Assembly: GCA_949825065.1 (NCBI GenBank)
Contig: OX463849.1
Span: 186,001 to 250,000 of the forward strand
Reading direction: 5' to 3'
Length of the DNA: 64,000 bases
Source: Odontocerum albicorne
Lineage: Eukaryota > Arthropoda > Insecta > Trichoptera > Odontoceridae
Part shown: piece by piece, positions 48,272 through 61,329 of the stretch
Position numbering within the stretch: position 1 is the stretch's first letter
Layout: every line of letters begins with the position of its first letter
The notes under the pieces: model-generated
Told to the model about the DNA's origin: nothing
Seen by the model: only the letters and a program-made list of their open reading frames with translations
Database searches by the model: none
Program-made: the position numbers and the translations under genes

Positions 48272-49436
48272 AAATTTTTAGTGGGACAACGCTCAAATAT
48301 GTAAGAACAAAGAATAATTTGATTTTTCGAGAATTTTTTTCCCACGGCGAATCGTAATATCCTCCGTCTGAATAAAAGAATCATTCAAATAAACAAGGAA
48401 CTGAACCAAAAGACACGAAAAAAAAATAATAATAATGACAATCGGAAGAAATGCATTTTTTTTATTTTATTTCAACAATGATTCAACTTAAACGGAAAAC
48501 GATACATCATAAAACGACAAAACGATAATTGACAGGTGTTTGTTTGTTGACAGCAAACGGCGTGCCCAGCGCGCACGCGCGAAACATGACAGGAAACGGC
48601 GTGCCTAGCGCGCACGCGCTAAACATGACAAAAGACGCCGTGACTAGTGCGCACGCACGAAACATGACAGAAGAATTGATGTCTAGCGCGCATGCGCGAA
48701 ATATGACAGGACACGTCGTGCCTAGCGCGCACGCGCGAAACATGACAGGAGACAGAATGCCTAGCGCGCATGCGCGAAACATGACAAAAAACGGCTTGTC
48801 AGCGCGCACGCGCGAAACATGATAAGAGACGGCGTGCCTAGTGCGCACGCGCGAAACATGACATAAGACGGCATGTCAGCGCGCATGCGCGAAACATGAC
48901 AGGATACGGCGTGCCTAGCGCGCACGCGCGAAACATGCCAGAGAGATGACGTGCCTAGGGCGCACGCGCGGAACATGACAGGAGACGGCGTGCCTAGCGC
49001 AAACGTGCAAAACATAGACAATTTATTTTTTTCTAGACACAGTTACAGTCGAAACGCGACAGGAATTTTTTAGTGGGACAACGCTCAAATATATAAAAAC
49101 CAGGAATACTTTTATTTCTCGAGAATTTTTTCCTCACGCCGAATCGTAGTATCCTCCGTCTGAATAAAAGAAACATTCAAATAAACAAGTAACTGAGCCA
49201 AAGGACACGAAGAAAAAAAATGATGATAATAATAATGACAATCGGAGGAAATGCATTATTTTTTTTTTTATTTTAACAATGAATCAACATAAACGGGAAA
49301 CGATATATTATGAAACGTCAAAACGATAATTGACAGGTGTTTGTTTGTTGACAGAAGACGGCGTGCCTAGCGCGCACGCACAAAACATAGACAATTAATT
49401 TTATTCTAGACACAGTTACAGTCGAAATGCGACAGG
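48272..49436 (+). repeat. Unit 43 (L 48272-49063, S 49064-49436)
   Basis: Full 1165 bp unit; subrepeats at 48556-49019. L is ATG/GTC with GATAATTGACAGG (stop in the plus-strand open frame), ACATAAGACGG and GGCATGTCAGC. S is S2 with AATTTTTTCCTCACG. Confidence 0.93.
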
Positions 49437-50601
49437 AAATTTTTAGTGGGACAACGCTCAAATATGTAAGAACAAAGAATAATTTGATTTTTCGAGAATT
49501 TTTTTCCCACGGCGAATCGTAATATCCTCCGTCTGAATAAAAGAATCATTCAAATAAACAAGGAACTGAGCCAAAAGACACGAAAAAAAAATAATAATGA
49601 TGACAATCGGAAGAAATGCATTTTTTTTATTTTATTTCAACAATGATTCAACTTAAACGGAAAACGATACATCATAAAACGACAAAACGATTATTGACAG
49701 GTGTTTGTTTGTTGACAGCAAACGGCGTGCCCAGCGCGCACGCGCGAAACATGACAGGAAACGGCGTGCCTAGCGCGCACGCGCTAAACATGACAAAAGA
49801 CGCCGTGACTAGTGCGCACGCACGAAACATGACAGAAGAATTGATGTCTAGCGCGCATGCGCGAAATATGACAGGACACGTCGTGCCTAGCGCGCACGCG
49901 CGAAACATGACAGGAGACAGAATGCCTAGCGCGCATGCGCGAAACATGACAAAAAACGGCTTGTCAGCGCGCACGCGCGAAACATGATAAGAGACGGCGT
50001 GCCTAGTGCGCACGCGCGAAACATGACAAAAGACGGCGTGTCAGCGCGAATGCGCGAAACATGACAGGATACGGCGTGCCTAGCGCGCACGCGCGAAACA
50101 TGCCAGAGAGATGACGTGCCTAGGGCGCACGCGCGGAACATGACAGGAGACGGCGTGCCTAGCGCAAACGTGCAAAACATAGACAATTTATTTTTTTCTA
50201 GACACAGTTACAGTCGAAACGCGACAGGAATTTTTTAGTGGGACAACGCTCAAATATATAAAAACCAGGAATAATTTTATTTCGCGAGAAATTTTTTCTC
50301 ACGCCGAATCGTAGTATCCTCCGTCTGAATAAATAAAACATTCAAATAAACAAGTAACTGAGCCAAAAGACACGAAGAAAAAAAATTATAATAATAATGA
50401 TGACAATCGGAGGAAATGCATTATTTTTTATTTTATTTTAACAATGAATCAACATAAACGGGAAACGATATATTATGAAACGTCAAAACGATAATTGACA
50501 GGTGTTTGTTTGTTGACAGAAGACGGCGTGCCTAGCGCGCACGCACAAAACATAGACAATTAATTTTATTCTAGACACAGTTACAGTCGAAATGCGACAG
50601 G
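49437..50601 (+). repeat. Unit 44 (L 49437-50228, S 50229-50601)
   Basis: Full 1165 bp unit; subrepeats at 49721-50184. L is ATG/GTC. S is S1 with TTTCGCGAG. Confidence 0.93.
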
Positions 50602-51766
50602 AAATTTTTAGTGGGACAACGCTCAAATATGTAAGAACAAAGAATAATTTGATTTTTCGAGAATTTTTTTCCCACGGCGAATCGTAATATCCTCCGTCTG
50701 AATAAAAGAATCATTCAAATAAACAAGGAACTGAACCAAAAGACACGAAAAAAAAATAATAATAATGACAATCGGAAGAAATGCATTTTTTTTATTTTAT
50801 TTCAACAATGATTCAACTTAAACGGAAAACGATACATCATAAAACGACAAAACGATAATTGACAGGTGTTTGTTTGTTGACAGCAAACGGCGTGCCCAGC
50901 GCGCACGCGCGAAACATGACAGGAAACGGCGTGCCTAGCGCGCACGCGCTAAACATGACAAAAGACGCCGTGACTAGTGCGCACGCACGAAACATGACAG
51001 AAGAATTGATGTCTAGCGCGCATGCGCGAAATATGACAGGACACGTCGTGCCTAGCGCGCACGCGCGAAACATGACAGGAGACAGAATGCCTAGCGCGCA
51101 TGCGCGAAACATGACAAAAAACGGCTTGTCAGCGCGCACGCGCGAAACATGATAAGAGACGGCGTGCCTAGTGCGCACGCGCGAAACATGACATAAGACG
51201 GCGTGTCAGCGCGCATGCGCGAAACATGACAGGATACGGCGTGCCTAGCGCGCACGCGCGAAACATGCCAGAGAGATGACGTGCCTAGGGCGCACGCGCG
51301 GAACATGACAGGAGACGGCGTGCCTAGCGCAAACGTGCAAAACATAGACAATTTATTTTTTTCTAGACACAGTTACAGTCGAAACGCGACAGGAATTTTT
51401 TAGTGGGACAACGCTCAAATATATAAAAACCAGGAATACTTTTATTTCTCGAGAATTTTTTCCTCACGCCGAATCGTAGTATCCTCCGTCTGAATAAAAG
51501 AAACATTCAAATAAACAAGTAACTGAGCCAAAGGACACGAAGAAAAAAAATGATGATAATAATAATGACAATCGGAGGAAATGCATTATTTTTTTTTTTA
51601 TTTTAACAATGAATCAACATAAACGGGAAACGATATATTATGAAACGTCAAAACGATAATTGACAGGTGTTTGTTTGTTGACAGAAGACGGCGTGCCTAG
51701 CGCGCACGCACAAAACATAGACAATTAATTTTATTCTAGACACAGTTACAGTCGAAATGCGACAGG
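50602..51766 (+). repeat. Unit 45 (L 50602-51393, S 51394-51766)
   Basis: Full 1165 bp unit; subrepeats at 50886-51349. L is ATG/GTC with GATAATTGACAGG and ACATAAGACGG. S is S2 with AATTTTTTCCTCACG. Confidence 0.93.
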
Positions 51767-52930
51767 AAATTTTTAGTGGGACAACGCTCAAATATGTAAG
51801 AACAAAGAATAATTTGATTTTTCGAGAATTTTTTTCCCACGGCGAATCGTAATATCCTCCGTCTGAATAAAAGAATCATTCAAATAAACAAGGAACTGAA
51901 CCAAAAGACACGAAAAAAAAATAATAATGATGACAATCGGAAGAAATGCATTTTTTTTATTTTATTTCAACAATGATTCAACTTAAACGGAAAACGATAT
52001 CCCATAAAACGACAAAACGATTATCGAAAGGTGTTTGTTTGTTGACAGCAAACGGCGTGCCCAGCGCGCACGCGCGAAACATGACAGGAAACGGCGTGCC
52101 TAGCGCGCACGCGCTAAACATGACAAAAGACGCCGTGACTAGTGCGCACGCACGAAACATGACAGAAGAATTGGTGTCTAGCGCGCATGCGCGAAATATG
52201 ACAGGACACGCCGTGCCTAGCGCGCACGCGCGAAACATGACAGGAGACAGAATGCCTAGCGTGCATGCGCGAAACATGACAAAAAACGGCTTGTCAGCGC
52301 GCACGCGCGAAACATGGTAAGAGACGGCGTGCCTAGTGCGCACGCGCGAAACATGACAAAAGACGGCGTGTCAGCGCGAATGCGCGAAACATGACAGGAT
52401 ACGGCGTGCCTAGCGCGCACGCGCGAAACATGCCAGAGAGATGACGTGCCTAGGGCGCACGCGCGGAACATGACAGGAGACGGCGTGCCTAGCGCAAACG
52501 TGCAAAACATAGACAATTTATTTTTTTCTAGACACAGTTTCAGTCGAAACGCGACAGGAATTTTTTAGTGGGACAACGCTCAAATATATAAAAACCAGGA
52601 ATACTTTTATTTCTCGAGAATTTTTTTCTCACGCCGAATCGTAGTATCCTCCGTCTGAATAAAAGAAACATTCAAATAAACAAGTAACTGAGCCAAAGGA
52701 CACGAAGAAAAAAAATGATGATAATAATAATGACAATCGGAGGAAATGCATTATTTTTTTTTTATTTTAACAATGAATCAACATAAATGGGAAACGATAT
52801 ATTATGAAACGTCAAAACGATAATTGACAGGTGTTTGTTTGTTGACAGAAGACGGCGTGCCTAGCGCGCACGCACAAAACATAGACAATTAATTTTATTC
52901 TAGACACAGTTACAGTCGAAATGCGACAGG
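51767..52930 (+). repeat. Unit 46 (L 51767-52558, S 52559-52930)
   Basis: 1164 bp unit; subrepeats at 52051-52514. L is GTG/GCC; the head has GATATCCCATAAAACG and CGAAAGG as in unit 30, while GCGTGCATGCGC and CATGGTAAGAG match unit 23, so it looks like a recombinant of the two types. S is S2 with AAATGGGAAACG. Confidence 0.92.
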
Positions 52931-54095
52931 AAATTTTTAGTGGGACAACGCTCAAATATGTAAGAACAAAGAATAATTTGATTTTTCGAGAATTTTTTTC
53001 CCACGGCGAATCGTAATATCCTCCGTCTGAATAAAAGAATCGTCCAAATAAACAAGGAACTGAGCCAAAAGACACGAAAAAAAAATAATAATGATGACAA
53101 TCGGAAGAAATGCATTTTTTTTATTTTATTTCAACAATGATTCAACTTAAACGGAAAACGATACATCATAAAACGACAAAACGATTATTGACAGGTGTTT
53201 GTTTGTTGACAGCAAACGGCGTGCCCAGCGCGCACGCGCGAAACATGACAGGAAACGGCGTGCCTAGCGCGCACGCGCTAAACATGACAAAAGACGCCGT
53301 GACTAGTGCGCACGCACGAAACATGACAGAAGAATTGGTGTCTAGCGCGCATGCGCGAAATATGACAGGACACGCCGTGCCTAGCGCGCACGCGCGAAAC
53401 ATGACAGGAGACAGAATGCCTAGCGCGCATGCGCGAAACATGACAAAAAACGGCTTGTCAGCGCGCACGCGCGAAACATGATAAGAGACGGCGTGCCTAG
53501 TGCGCACGCGCGAAACATGACAAAAGACGGCGTGTCAGCGCGAATGCGCGAAACATGACAGGATACGGCGTGCCTAGCGCGCACGCGCGAAACATGCCAG
53601 AGAGATGACGTGCCTAGGGCGCACGCGCGGAACATGACAGGAGACGGCGTGCCTAGCGCAAACGTGCAAAACATAGACAATTTATTTTTTTCTAGACACA
53701 GTTACAGTCGAAACGCGACAGGAATTTTTTAGTGGGACAACGCTCAAATATATAAAAACCAGGAATAATTTTATTTCGCGAGAAATTTTTTCTCACGCCG
53801 AATCGTAGTATCCTCCGTCTGAATAAATAAAACATTCAAATAAACAAGTAACTGAGCCAAAGGACACGAAGAAAAAAAATGATGATAATAATAATGACAA
53901 TCGGAGGAAATGCATTATTTTTTTTTTTATTTTAACAATGAATCAACATAAACGGGAAACGATATATTATGAAACCTCAAAACGATAATTGACAGGTGTT
54001 TGTTTGTTGACAGAAGACGGCGTGCCAAGCGCGCACGCACAAAACATAGACAATTAATTTTATTCTAGACACAGTTACAGTCGAAATGCGACAGG
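52931..54095 (+). repeat. Unit 47 (L 52931-53722, S 53723-54095)
   Basis: Full 1165 bp unit; subrepeats at 53215-53678. L is GTG/GCC; the head has AATCGTCCAAAT. S starts as S1 (TTTCGCGAG, GAATAAATAAAAC) and turns into S2 (CCAAAGGACACG, GATGATAATAATAATGAC) near 53859, so it is an S1/S2 recombinant. It also has GTGCCAAGCGC. Confidence 0.92.
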
Positions 54096-54467
54096 AAATT
54101 TTTAGTGGGACAACGCTCAAATATGTAAGAACAAAGAATAATTTGATTTTTCGAGAATTTTTTTCCCACGGCGAATCGTAGTATCCTCCGTCTGAATAAA
54201 AGAAACATTCAAATAAACAAGTAACTGAGCCAAAGGACACGAAGAAAAAAAATGATGATAATAATAATGACAATCGGAGGAAATGCATTATTTTTTTTTT
54301 ATTTTAACAATGAATCAACATAAACGGGAAACGATATATTATGAAACGTCAAAACGATAATTGACAGGTGTTTGTTTGTTGACAGAAGACGGCGTGCCTA
54401 GCGCGCACGCACAAAACATAGACAATTAATTTTATTCTAGACACAGTTACAGTCGAAATGCGACAGG
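54096..54467 (+). repeat. 372 bp L/S recombinant after unit 47
   Basis: It starts as an L head (TATGTAAGAAC, CCCACGGCG) and becomes S2 at GTATCCTCC, so the crossover lies in CGAATCGTA (54172-54180). The breakpoint differs from the 364 bp recombinants, making this an independent event. There is one S subrepeat and no array. Confidence 0.92.
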
Positions 54468-55632
54468 AAATTTTTAGTGGGACAACGCTCAAATATGTAA
54501 GAACAAAGAATAATTTGATTTTTCGAGAATTTTTTTCCCACGGCGAATCGTAATATCCTCCGTCTGAATAAAAGAATCATTCAAATAAACAAGGAACTGA
54601 GCCAAAAGACACGAAAAAAAAATAATAATGATGACAATCGGAAGAAATGCATTTTTTTTATTTTATTTCAACAATGATTCAACTTAAACGGAAAACGATA
54701 CATCATAAAACGACAAAACGATTATTGACAGGTGTTTGTTTGTTGACAGCAAACGGCGTGCCCAGCGCGCACGCGCGAAACATGACAGGAAACGGCGTGC
54801 CTAGCGCGCACGCGCTAAACATGACAAAAGACGCCGTGACTAGTGCGCACGCACGAAACATGACAGAAGAATTGATGTCTAGCGCGCATGCGCGAAATAT
54901 GACAGGACACGTCGTGCCTAGCGCGCACGCGCGAAACATGACAGGAGACAGAATGCCTAGCGCGCATGCGCGAAACATGACAAAAAACGGCTTGTCAGCG
55001 CGCACGCGCGAAACATGATAAGAGACGGCGTGCCTAGTGCGCACGCGCGAAACATGACAAAAGACGGCGTGTCAGCGCGAATGCGCGAAACATGACAGGA
55101 TACGGCGTGCCTAGCGCGCACGCGCGAAACATGCCAGAGAGATGACGTGCCTAGGGCGCACGCGCGGAACATGACAGGAGACGGCGTGCCTAGCGCAAAC
55201 GTGCAAAACATAGACAATTTATTTTTTTCTAGACACAGTTACAGTCGAAACGCGACAGGAATTTTTTAGTGGGACAACGCTCAAATATATAAAAACCAGG
55301 AATAATTTTATTTCGCGAGAAATTTTTTCTCACGCCGAATCGTAGTATCCTCCGTCTGAATAAATAAAACATTCAAATAAACAAGTAACTGAGCCAAAAG
55401 ACACGAAGAAAAAAAATTATAATAATAATGATGACAATCGGAGGAAATGCATTATTTTTTATTTTATTTTAACAATGAATCAACATAAACGGGAAACGAT
55501 ATATTATGAAACGTCAAAACGATAATTGACAGGTGTTTGTTTGTTGACAGAAGACGGCGTGCCTAGCGCGCACGCACAAAACATAGACAATTAATTTTAT
55601 TCTAGACACAGTTACAGTCGAAATGCGACAGG
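54468..55632 (+). repeat. Unit 48 (L 54468-55259, S 55260-55632)
   Basis: Full 1165 bp unit; subrepeats at 54752-55215. L is ATG/GTC. S is S1 with TTTCGCGAG. With unit 49 it resembles the pairs 42-43 and 44-45. Confidence 0.93.
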
Positions 55633-56796
55633 AAATTTTTAGTGGGACAACGCTCAAATATGTAAGAACAAAGAATAATTTGATTTTTCGAGAATTTTTT
55701 TCCCACGGCGAATCGTAATATCCTCCGTCTGAATAAAAGAATCATTCAAATAAACAAGGAACTGAACCAAAAGACACGAAAAAAAAATAATAATAATGAC
55801 AATCGGAAGAAATGCATTTTTTTTATTTTATTTCAACAATGATTCAACTTAAACGGAAAACGATACATCATAAAACGACAAAACGATAATTGACAGGTGT
55901 TTGTTTGTTGACAGCAAACGGCGTGCCCAGCGCGCACGCGCGAAACATGACAGGAAACGGCGTGCCTAGCGCGCACGCGCTAAACATGACAAAAGACGCC
56001 GTGACTAGTGCGCACGCACGAAACATGACAGAAGAATTGATGTCTAGCGCGCATGCGCGAAATATGACAGGACACGTCGTGCCTAGCGCGCACGCGCGAA
56101 ACATGACAGGAGACAGAATGCCTAGCGCGCATGCGCGAAACATGACAAAAAACGGCTTGTCAGCGCGCACGCGCGAAACATGATAAGAGACGGCGTGCCT
56201 AGTGCGCACGCGCGAAACATGACATAAGACGGCATGTCAGCGCGCATGCGCGAAACATGACAGGATACGGCGTGCCTAGCGCGCACGCGCGAAACATGCC
56301 AGAGAGATGACGTGCCTAGGGCGCACGCGCGGAACATGACAGGAGACGGCGTGCCTAGCGCAAACGTGCAAAACATAGACAATTTATTTTTTTCTAGACA
56401 CAGTTTCAGTTGAAACGCGACAGGAATTTTTTAGTGGGACAACGCTCAAATATATAAAAACCAGGAATACTTTTATTTCTCGAGAATTTTTTTCTCACGC
56501 CGAATCGTAGTATCCTCCGTCTGAATAAAAGAAACATTCAAATAAACAAGTAACTGAGCCAAAGGACACGAAGAAAAAAAATGATGATAATAATAATGAC
56601 AATCGGAGGAAATGCATTATTTTTTTTTTATTTTAACAATGAATCAACATAAACGGGAAACGATATATTATGAAACGTCAAAACGATAATTGACAGGTGT
56701 TTGTTTGTTGACAGAAGACGGCGTGCCTAGCGCGCACGCACAAAACATAGACAATTAATTTTATTCTACACACAGTTACAGTCGAAATGCGACAGG
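55633..56796 (+). repeat. Unit 49 (L 55633-56424, S 56425-56796)
   Basis: 1164 bp unit; subrepeats at 55917-56380. L has GATAATTGACAGG, ACATAAGACGG, GGCATGTCAGC and a tail with TTTCAGTTGAAACG. S is S2 and its tail has TTCTACACACAG. The whole set is shared with unit 54. Confidence 0.93.
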
Positions 56797-57960
56797 AAAT
56801 TTTTAGTGGGACAACGCTCAAATATGTAAGAACAAAGAATAATTTGATTTTTCGAGAATTTTTTTCCCACGGCGAATCGTAATATCCTCCGTCTGAATAA
56901 AAGAATCATTCAAATAAACAAGGAACTGAGCCAAAAGACACGAAAAAAAAATAATAATGATGACAATCGGAAGAAATGCATTTTTTTTATTTTATTTCAA
57001 CAATGATTCAACTTAAACGGAAAACGATACATCATAAAACGACAAAACGATTATTGACAGGTGTTTGTTTGTTGACAGCAAACGGCGTGCCCAGCGCGCA
57101 CGCGCGAAACATGACAGGAAACGGCGTGCCTAGCGCGCACGCGCTAAACATGACAAAAGACGCCGTGACTAGTGCGCACGCACGAAACATGACAGAAGAA
57201 TTGGTGTCTAGCGCGCATGCGCGAAATATGACAGGACACGCCGTGCCTAGCGCGCACGCGCGAAACATGACAGGAGACAGAATGCCTAGCGCGCATGCGC
57301 GAAACATGACAAAAAACGGCTTGTCAGCGCGCACGCGCGAAACATGATAAGAGACGGCGTGCCTAGTGCGCACGCGCGAAACATGACAAAAGACGGCGTG
57401 TCAGCGCGCATGCGCGAAACATGACAGGATACGGCGTGCCTAGCGCGCACGCGCGAAACATGCCAGAGAGATGACGTGCCTAGGGCGCACGCGCGGAACA
57501 TGACAGGAGACGGCGTGCCTAGCGCAAACGTGCAAAACATAGACAATTTATTTTTTTCTAGACACAGTTACAGTCGAAACGCGACAGGAATTTTTTAGTG
57601 GGACAACGCTCAAATATATAAAAACCAGGAATACTTTTATTTCTCGAGAAATTTTTTCTCACGCCGAATCGTAGTATCCTCCGTCTGAATAAAAGAAACA
57701 TTCAAATAAACAAGTAACTGAGCCAAAGGACACGAAGAAAAAAAATGATGATAATAATAATGACAATCGGAGGAAATGCATTATTTTTTTTTTATTTTAA
57801 CAATGAATCAACATAAACGTGAAACGATATATTATGAAACGTCAAAACGATAATTGACAGGTGTTTGTTTGTTGACAGAAGACGGCGTGCCTAGCGCGCA
57901 CGCACAAAACATAGACAATTAATTTTATTCTAGACACAGTTACAGTCGAAATGCGACAGG
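56797..57960 (+). repeat. Unit 50 (L 56797-57588, S 57589-57960)
   Basis: 1164 bp unit; subrepeats at 57081-57544. L is GTG/GCC. S is S2 but has GAGAAATTTTTTCTC as in S1, and a private AAACGTGAAACG. Confidence 0.93.
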
Positions 57961-59130
57961 AAATTTTTAGTGGGACAACGCTCAAATATGTAAGAACAAA
58001 GAATAATTTGATTTTTCGAGAATTTTTTTCCCACGGCGAATCGTAATATCCTCCGTCTGAATAAAAGAATCATTCAAATAAACAAGGAACTGAACCAAAA
58101 GACACGAAAAAAAAATAATAATAATGACAATCGCAAGAAATGCATTTTTTTTATTTTATTGTATTTCAACAATGATTCAACTTAAACGGAAAACGATACA
58201 TCATAAAACGACAAAACGATTATTGACAGGTGTTTGTTTGTTGACAGCAAACGGCGTGCCCAGCGCGCACGCGCGAAACATGACAGGAAACGGCGTGCCT
58301 AGCGCGCACGCGCTAAACATGACAAAAGACGCCGTGACTAGTGCGCACGCACGAAACATGACAGAAGAATTGATGTCTAGCGCGCATGCGCGAAATATGA
58401 CAGGACACGTCGTGCCTAGCGCGCACGCGCGAAACATGACAGGAGACAGAATGCCTAGCGCGCATGCGCGAAACATGACAAAAAAGGGCTTGTCAGCGCG
58501 CACGCGCGAAACATGATAAGAGACGGCGTGCCTAGTGCGCACGCGCGAAACATGACAAAAGACGGCGTGTCAGCGCGCATGCGCGAAACATGACAGGATA
58601 CGGCGTGCCTAGCGCGCACGCGCGAAACATGCCAGAGAGATGACGTGCCTAGGGCGCACGCGCGGAACATGACAGGAGACGGCGTGCCTAGCGCAAACGT
58701 GCAAAACATAGACAATTTATTTTTTTCTAGACACAGTTACAGTCGAAACGCGACAGGAATTTTTTAGTGGGACAACGCTCAAATATATAAAAACCAGGAA
58801 TACTTTTATTTCTCGAGAATTTTTTTCTCACGCCGAATCGTAGTATCCTCCGTCTGAATAAAAGAAACATTCAAATAAACAAGTAACTGAGCCAAAGGAC
58901 ACAAAGAAAAAAAATGATGATAATAATAATGACAATCGGAGGAAATGCATTATTTTTTTTTTTATTTTAACAATGAATCAACATAAACGGGAAACGATAT
59001 ATTATGAAACGTCAAAACGATAATTGACAGGTGTTTGTTTGTTGACAGAAGACGGCGTGCCTAGCGCGCACGCACAAAACATTGACAATTAATTTTATTC
59101 TAGACACAGTTACAGTCGAAATGCGACAGG
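57961..59130 (+). repeat. Unit 51 (L 57961-58757, S 58758-59130)
   Basis: 1170 bp unit with the 5 bp L insertion; subrepeats at 58250-58713. L is ATG/GTC with private AATCGCAAG and AAAAAGGGCTTG. S is S2 with GACACAAAG and ACATTGACAAT. Confidence 0.93.
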
Positions 59131-60273
59131 AAATTTTTAGTGGGACAACGCTCAAATATGTAAGAACAAAGAATAATTTGATTTTTCGAGAATTTTTTTC
59201 CCACGGCGAATCGTAATATCCTCCGTCTGAATAAAAGAATCATTCAAATAAACAAGGAACTGAACCAAAAGACACGAAAAAAAAATAATAATGATGACAA
59301 TCGGAAGAAATGCATTTTTTTTATTTTATTGTATTTCAACAATGATTCAACTTAAACGGAAAACGATACATCATAAAACGACAAAACGATTATTGACAGG
59401 TGTTTGTTTGTTGACAGCAAACGGCGTGCCCAGCGCGCACGCGCGAAACATGACAGGAAACGGCGTGCCTAGCGCGCACGCGCTAAACATGACAAAAGAC
59501 GCCGTGACTAGTGCGCACGCACGAAACATGACAGAAGAATTGGTGTCTAGCGCGCATGCGCGAAATATGACAGGACACGCCGTGCCTAGCGCGCACGCGC
59601 GAAACATGACAGGAGACAGAATGCCTAGCGCGCATGCGCGAAACATGACAAAAAACGGCTTGTCAGCGCGCACGCGCGAAACATGATAAGAGACGGCGTG
59701 CCTAGTGCGCACGCGCGAAACATGACAAAAGACGGCGTGTCAGCGCGCATGCGCGAAACATGACAGGATACGGCGTGCCTAGCGCGCACGTGCGAAACAT
59801 GCCAGAGAGATGACGTGCCTAGGGCGCACGCGCGGAACATGACAGGAGACGGCGTGCCTAGCGCAAACGTGCCTAGCGCAAACAGTCGAAACGCGACAGG
59901 ATTTTTTTAGTGGGACAACGCTCAAATATATAAAAACCAGGAATACTTTTATTTCTCGAGAATTTTTTTCTCACGCCGAATCGTAGTATCCTCCGTCTGA
60001 ATAAAAGAAACATTCAAATAAACAAGTAACTGAGCCAAAGGACACGAAGAAAAAAAATGATGATAATAATAATGACAATCGGAGGAAATGCATTATTTTT
60101 TTTTTTATTTTAACAATGAATCAACATAAACGGGAAACGATATATTATGAAACGTCAAAACGATAATTGACAGGTGTTTGTTTGTTGACAGAAGACGGCG
60201 TGCCTAGCGCGCACGCACAAAACATAGACAATTAATTTTATTCTAGACACAGTTACAGTCGAAATGCGACAGG
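59131..60273 (+). repeat. Unit 52 (L 59131-59900, S 59901-60273), rearranged L tail
   Basis: 1143 bp unit with the 5 bp L insertion; subrepeats from 59420. The last subrepeat and tail are rearranged: GTGCCTAGCGCAAAC is present twice in tandem (59854-59868 and 59869-59883) and then runs straight into AGTCGAAACGCG, so the T-rich tail is missing. S is S2. Confidence 0.92.
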
Positions 60274-61329
60274 AAATTTTTAGTGGGACAAAGCTCAAAT
60301 ATGTAAGAACAAAGAATAATTTGATTTTTCGAGAATTTTTTTCCCACGGCAAATCGTAATATCCTCCGTCTGAATAAAAGAATCATTCAAATAAACAAGG
60401 AACTGAACCAAAAGGCACGAAAAAAAAATAATAATGATGACAATCGGAAGAAATGCATTTTTTTTATTTTATTTCAACAATGATTCAACTTAAACGGAAA
60501 ACGCGCACGCGCTAAACATGACAAAAGACGCCGTGACTAGTGCGCACGCACGAAACATGACAGAAGAATTGATGTCTAGCGCGCATGCGCGAAATATGAC
60601 AGGACACGTCGTGCCTAGCGCACACGCGCGAAACATGACAGGAGACAGAATGCCTAGCGCGCATGCGCGAAACATGACAAGAAACGGCTTGTCAGCGCGC
60701 ACGCGCGAAACATGATAAGAGACGGCATGCCTAGTGCGCACGCGCGAAACATGACAAAAGACGGCGTGTAAGCGCGAATGCGCGAAACATGACAGGATAC
60801 GGCGTGCCTAGCGCGCACGTGCGAAACATGCCAGAGAGATGACGTGCCTAGGGCGCACGCGCGGAACATGACAGGAGACGGCGTGCCTAGCGCAAACGTG
60901 CAAAACATAGACAATTTATTTTTTTCTAGACACAGTTACAGTCGAAACGCGACAGGGTTTTTTTAGTGGGACAACGCTCAAATATATAAAAACCAGGAAT
61001 ACTTTTATTTCTCGAGAATTTTTTTCTCACGCCGAATCGTAGTATCCTCCGTCTGAATAAAAGAAACATTCAAATAAACAAGTAACTGAGCCAAAGGACA
61101 CGAAGAAAAAAAATGATGATAATAATAATGACAATCGGAGGAAATGCATTATTTTTTTTTTTATTTTAACAATGAATCAACATAAACGGGAAACGATATA
61201 TTATGAAACGTCAAAACGATAATTGACAGGTGTTTGTTTGTTGACAGAAGACGGCGTGCCTAGCGCGCACGCACAAAACATAGACAATTAATTTTATTCT
61301 AGACACAGTTACAGTCGAAATGCGACAGG
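60274..61329 (+). repeat. Unit 53 (L 60274-60956, S 60957-61329), internal deletion in L
   Basis: 1056 bp unit. 109 bp is missing from L: the head stops at GGAAAACG (near 60502) and continues in subrepeat 2 at CGCACGCGCTAAAC. The conserved TGACAGGTG block and subrepeat 1 are lost, leaving subrepeats to 60912. L is ATG/GTC with many private changes. S is S2 starting GTTTTTTTAG. Confidence 0.92.

Larger units (their letters stand above)
47107..49436 (+). repeat. 2.33 kb two-unit duplication, copy 1 (units 42-43)
   Basis: 2330 bp block repeated at 49437-51766. Both copies share TTTCGCGAG in the first S, GATAATTGACAGG in the second L and AATTTTTTCCTCACG in the second S. A related but more diverged pair lies at 54468-56796. 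Confidence 0.85.
49437..51766 (+). repeat. 2.33 kb two-unit duplication, copy 2 (units 44-45)
   Basis: Second copy of the 47107-49436 block. A visible difference is GGCGTGTCAGC in unit 45 where unit 43 has GGCATGTCAGC. Confidence 0.85.
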
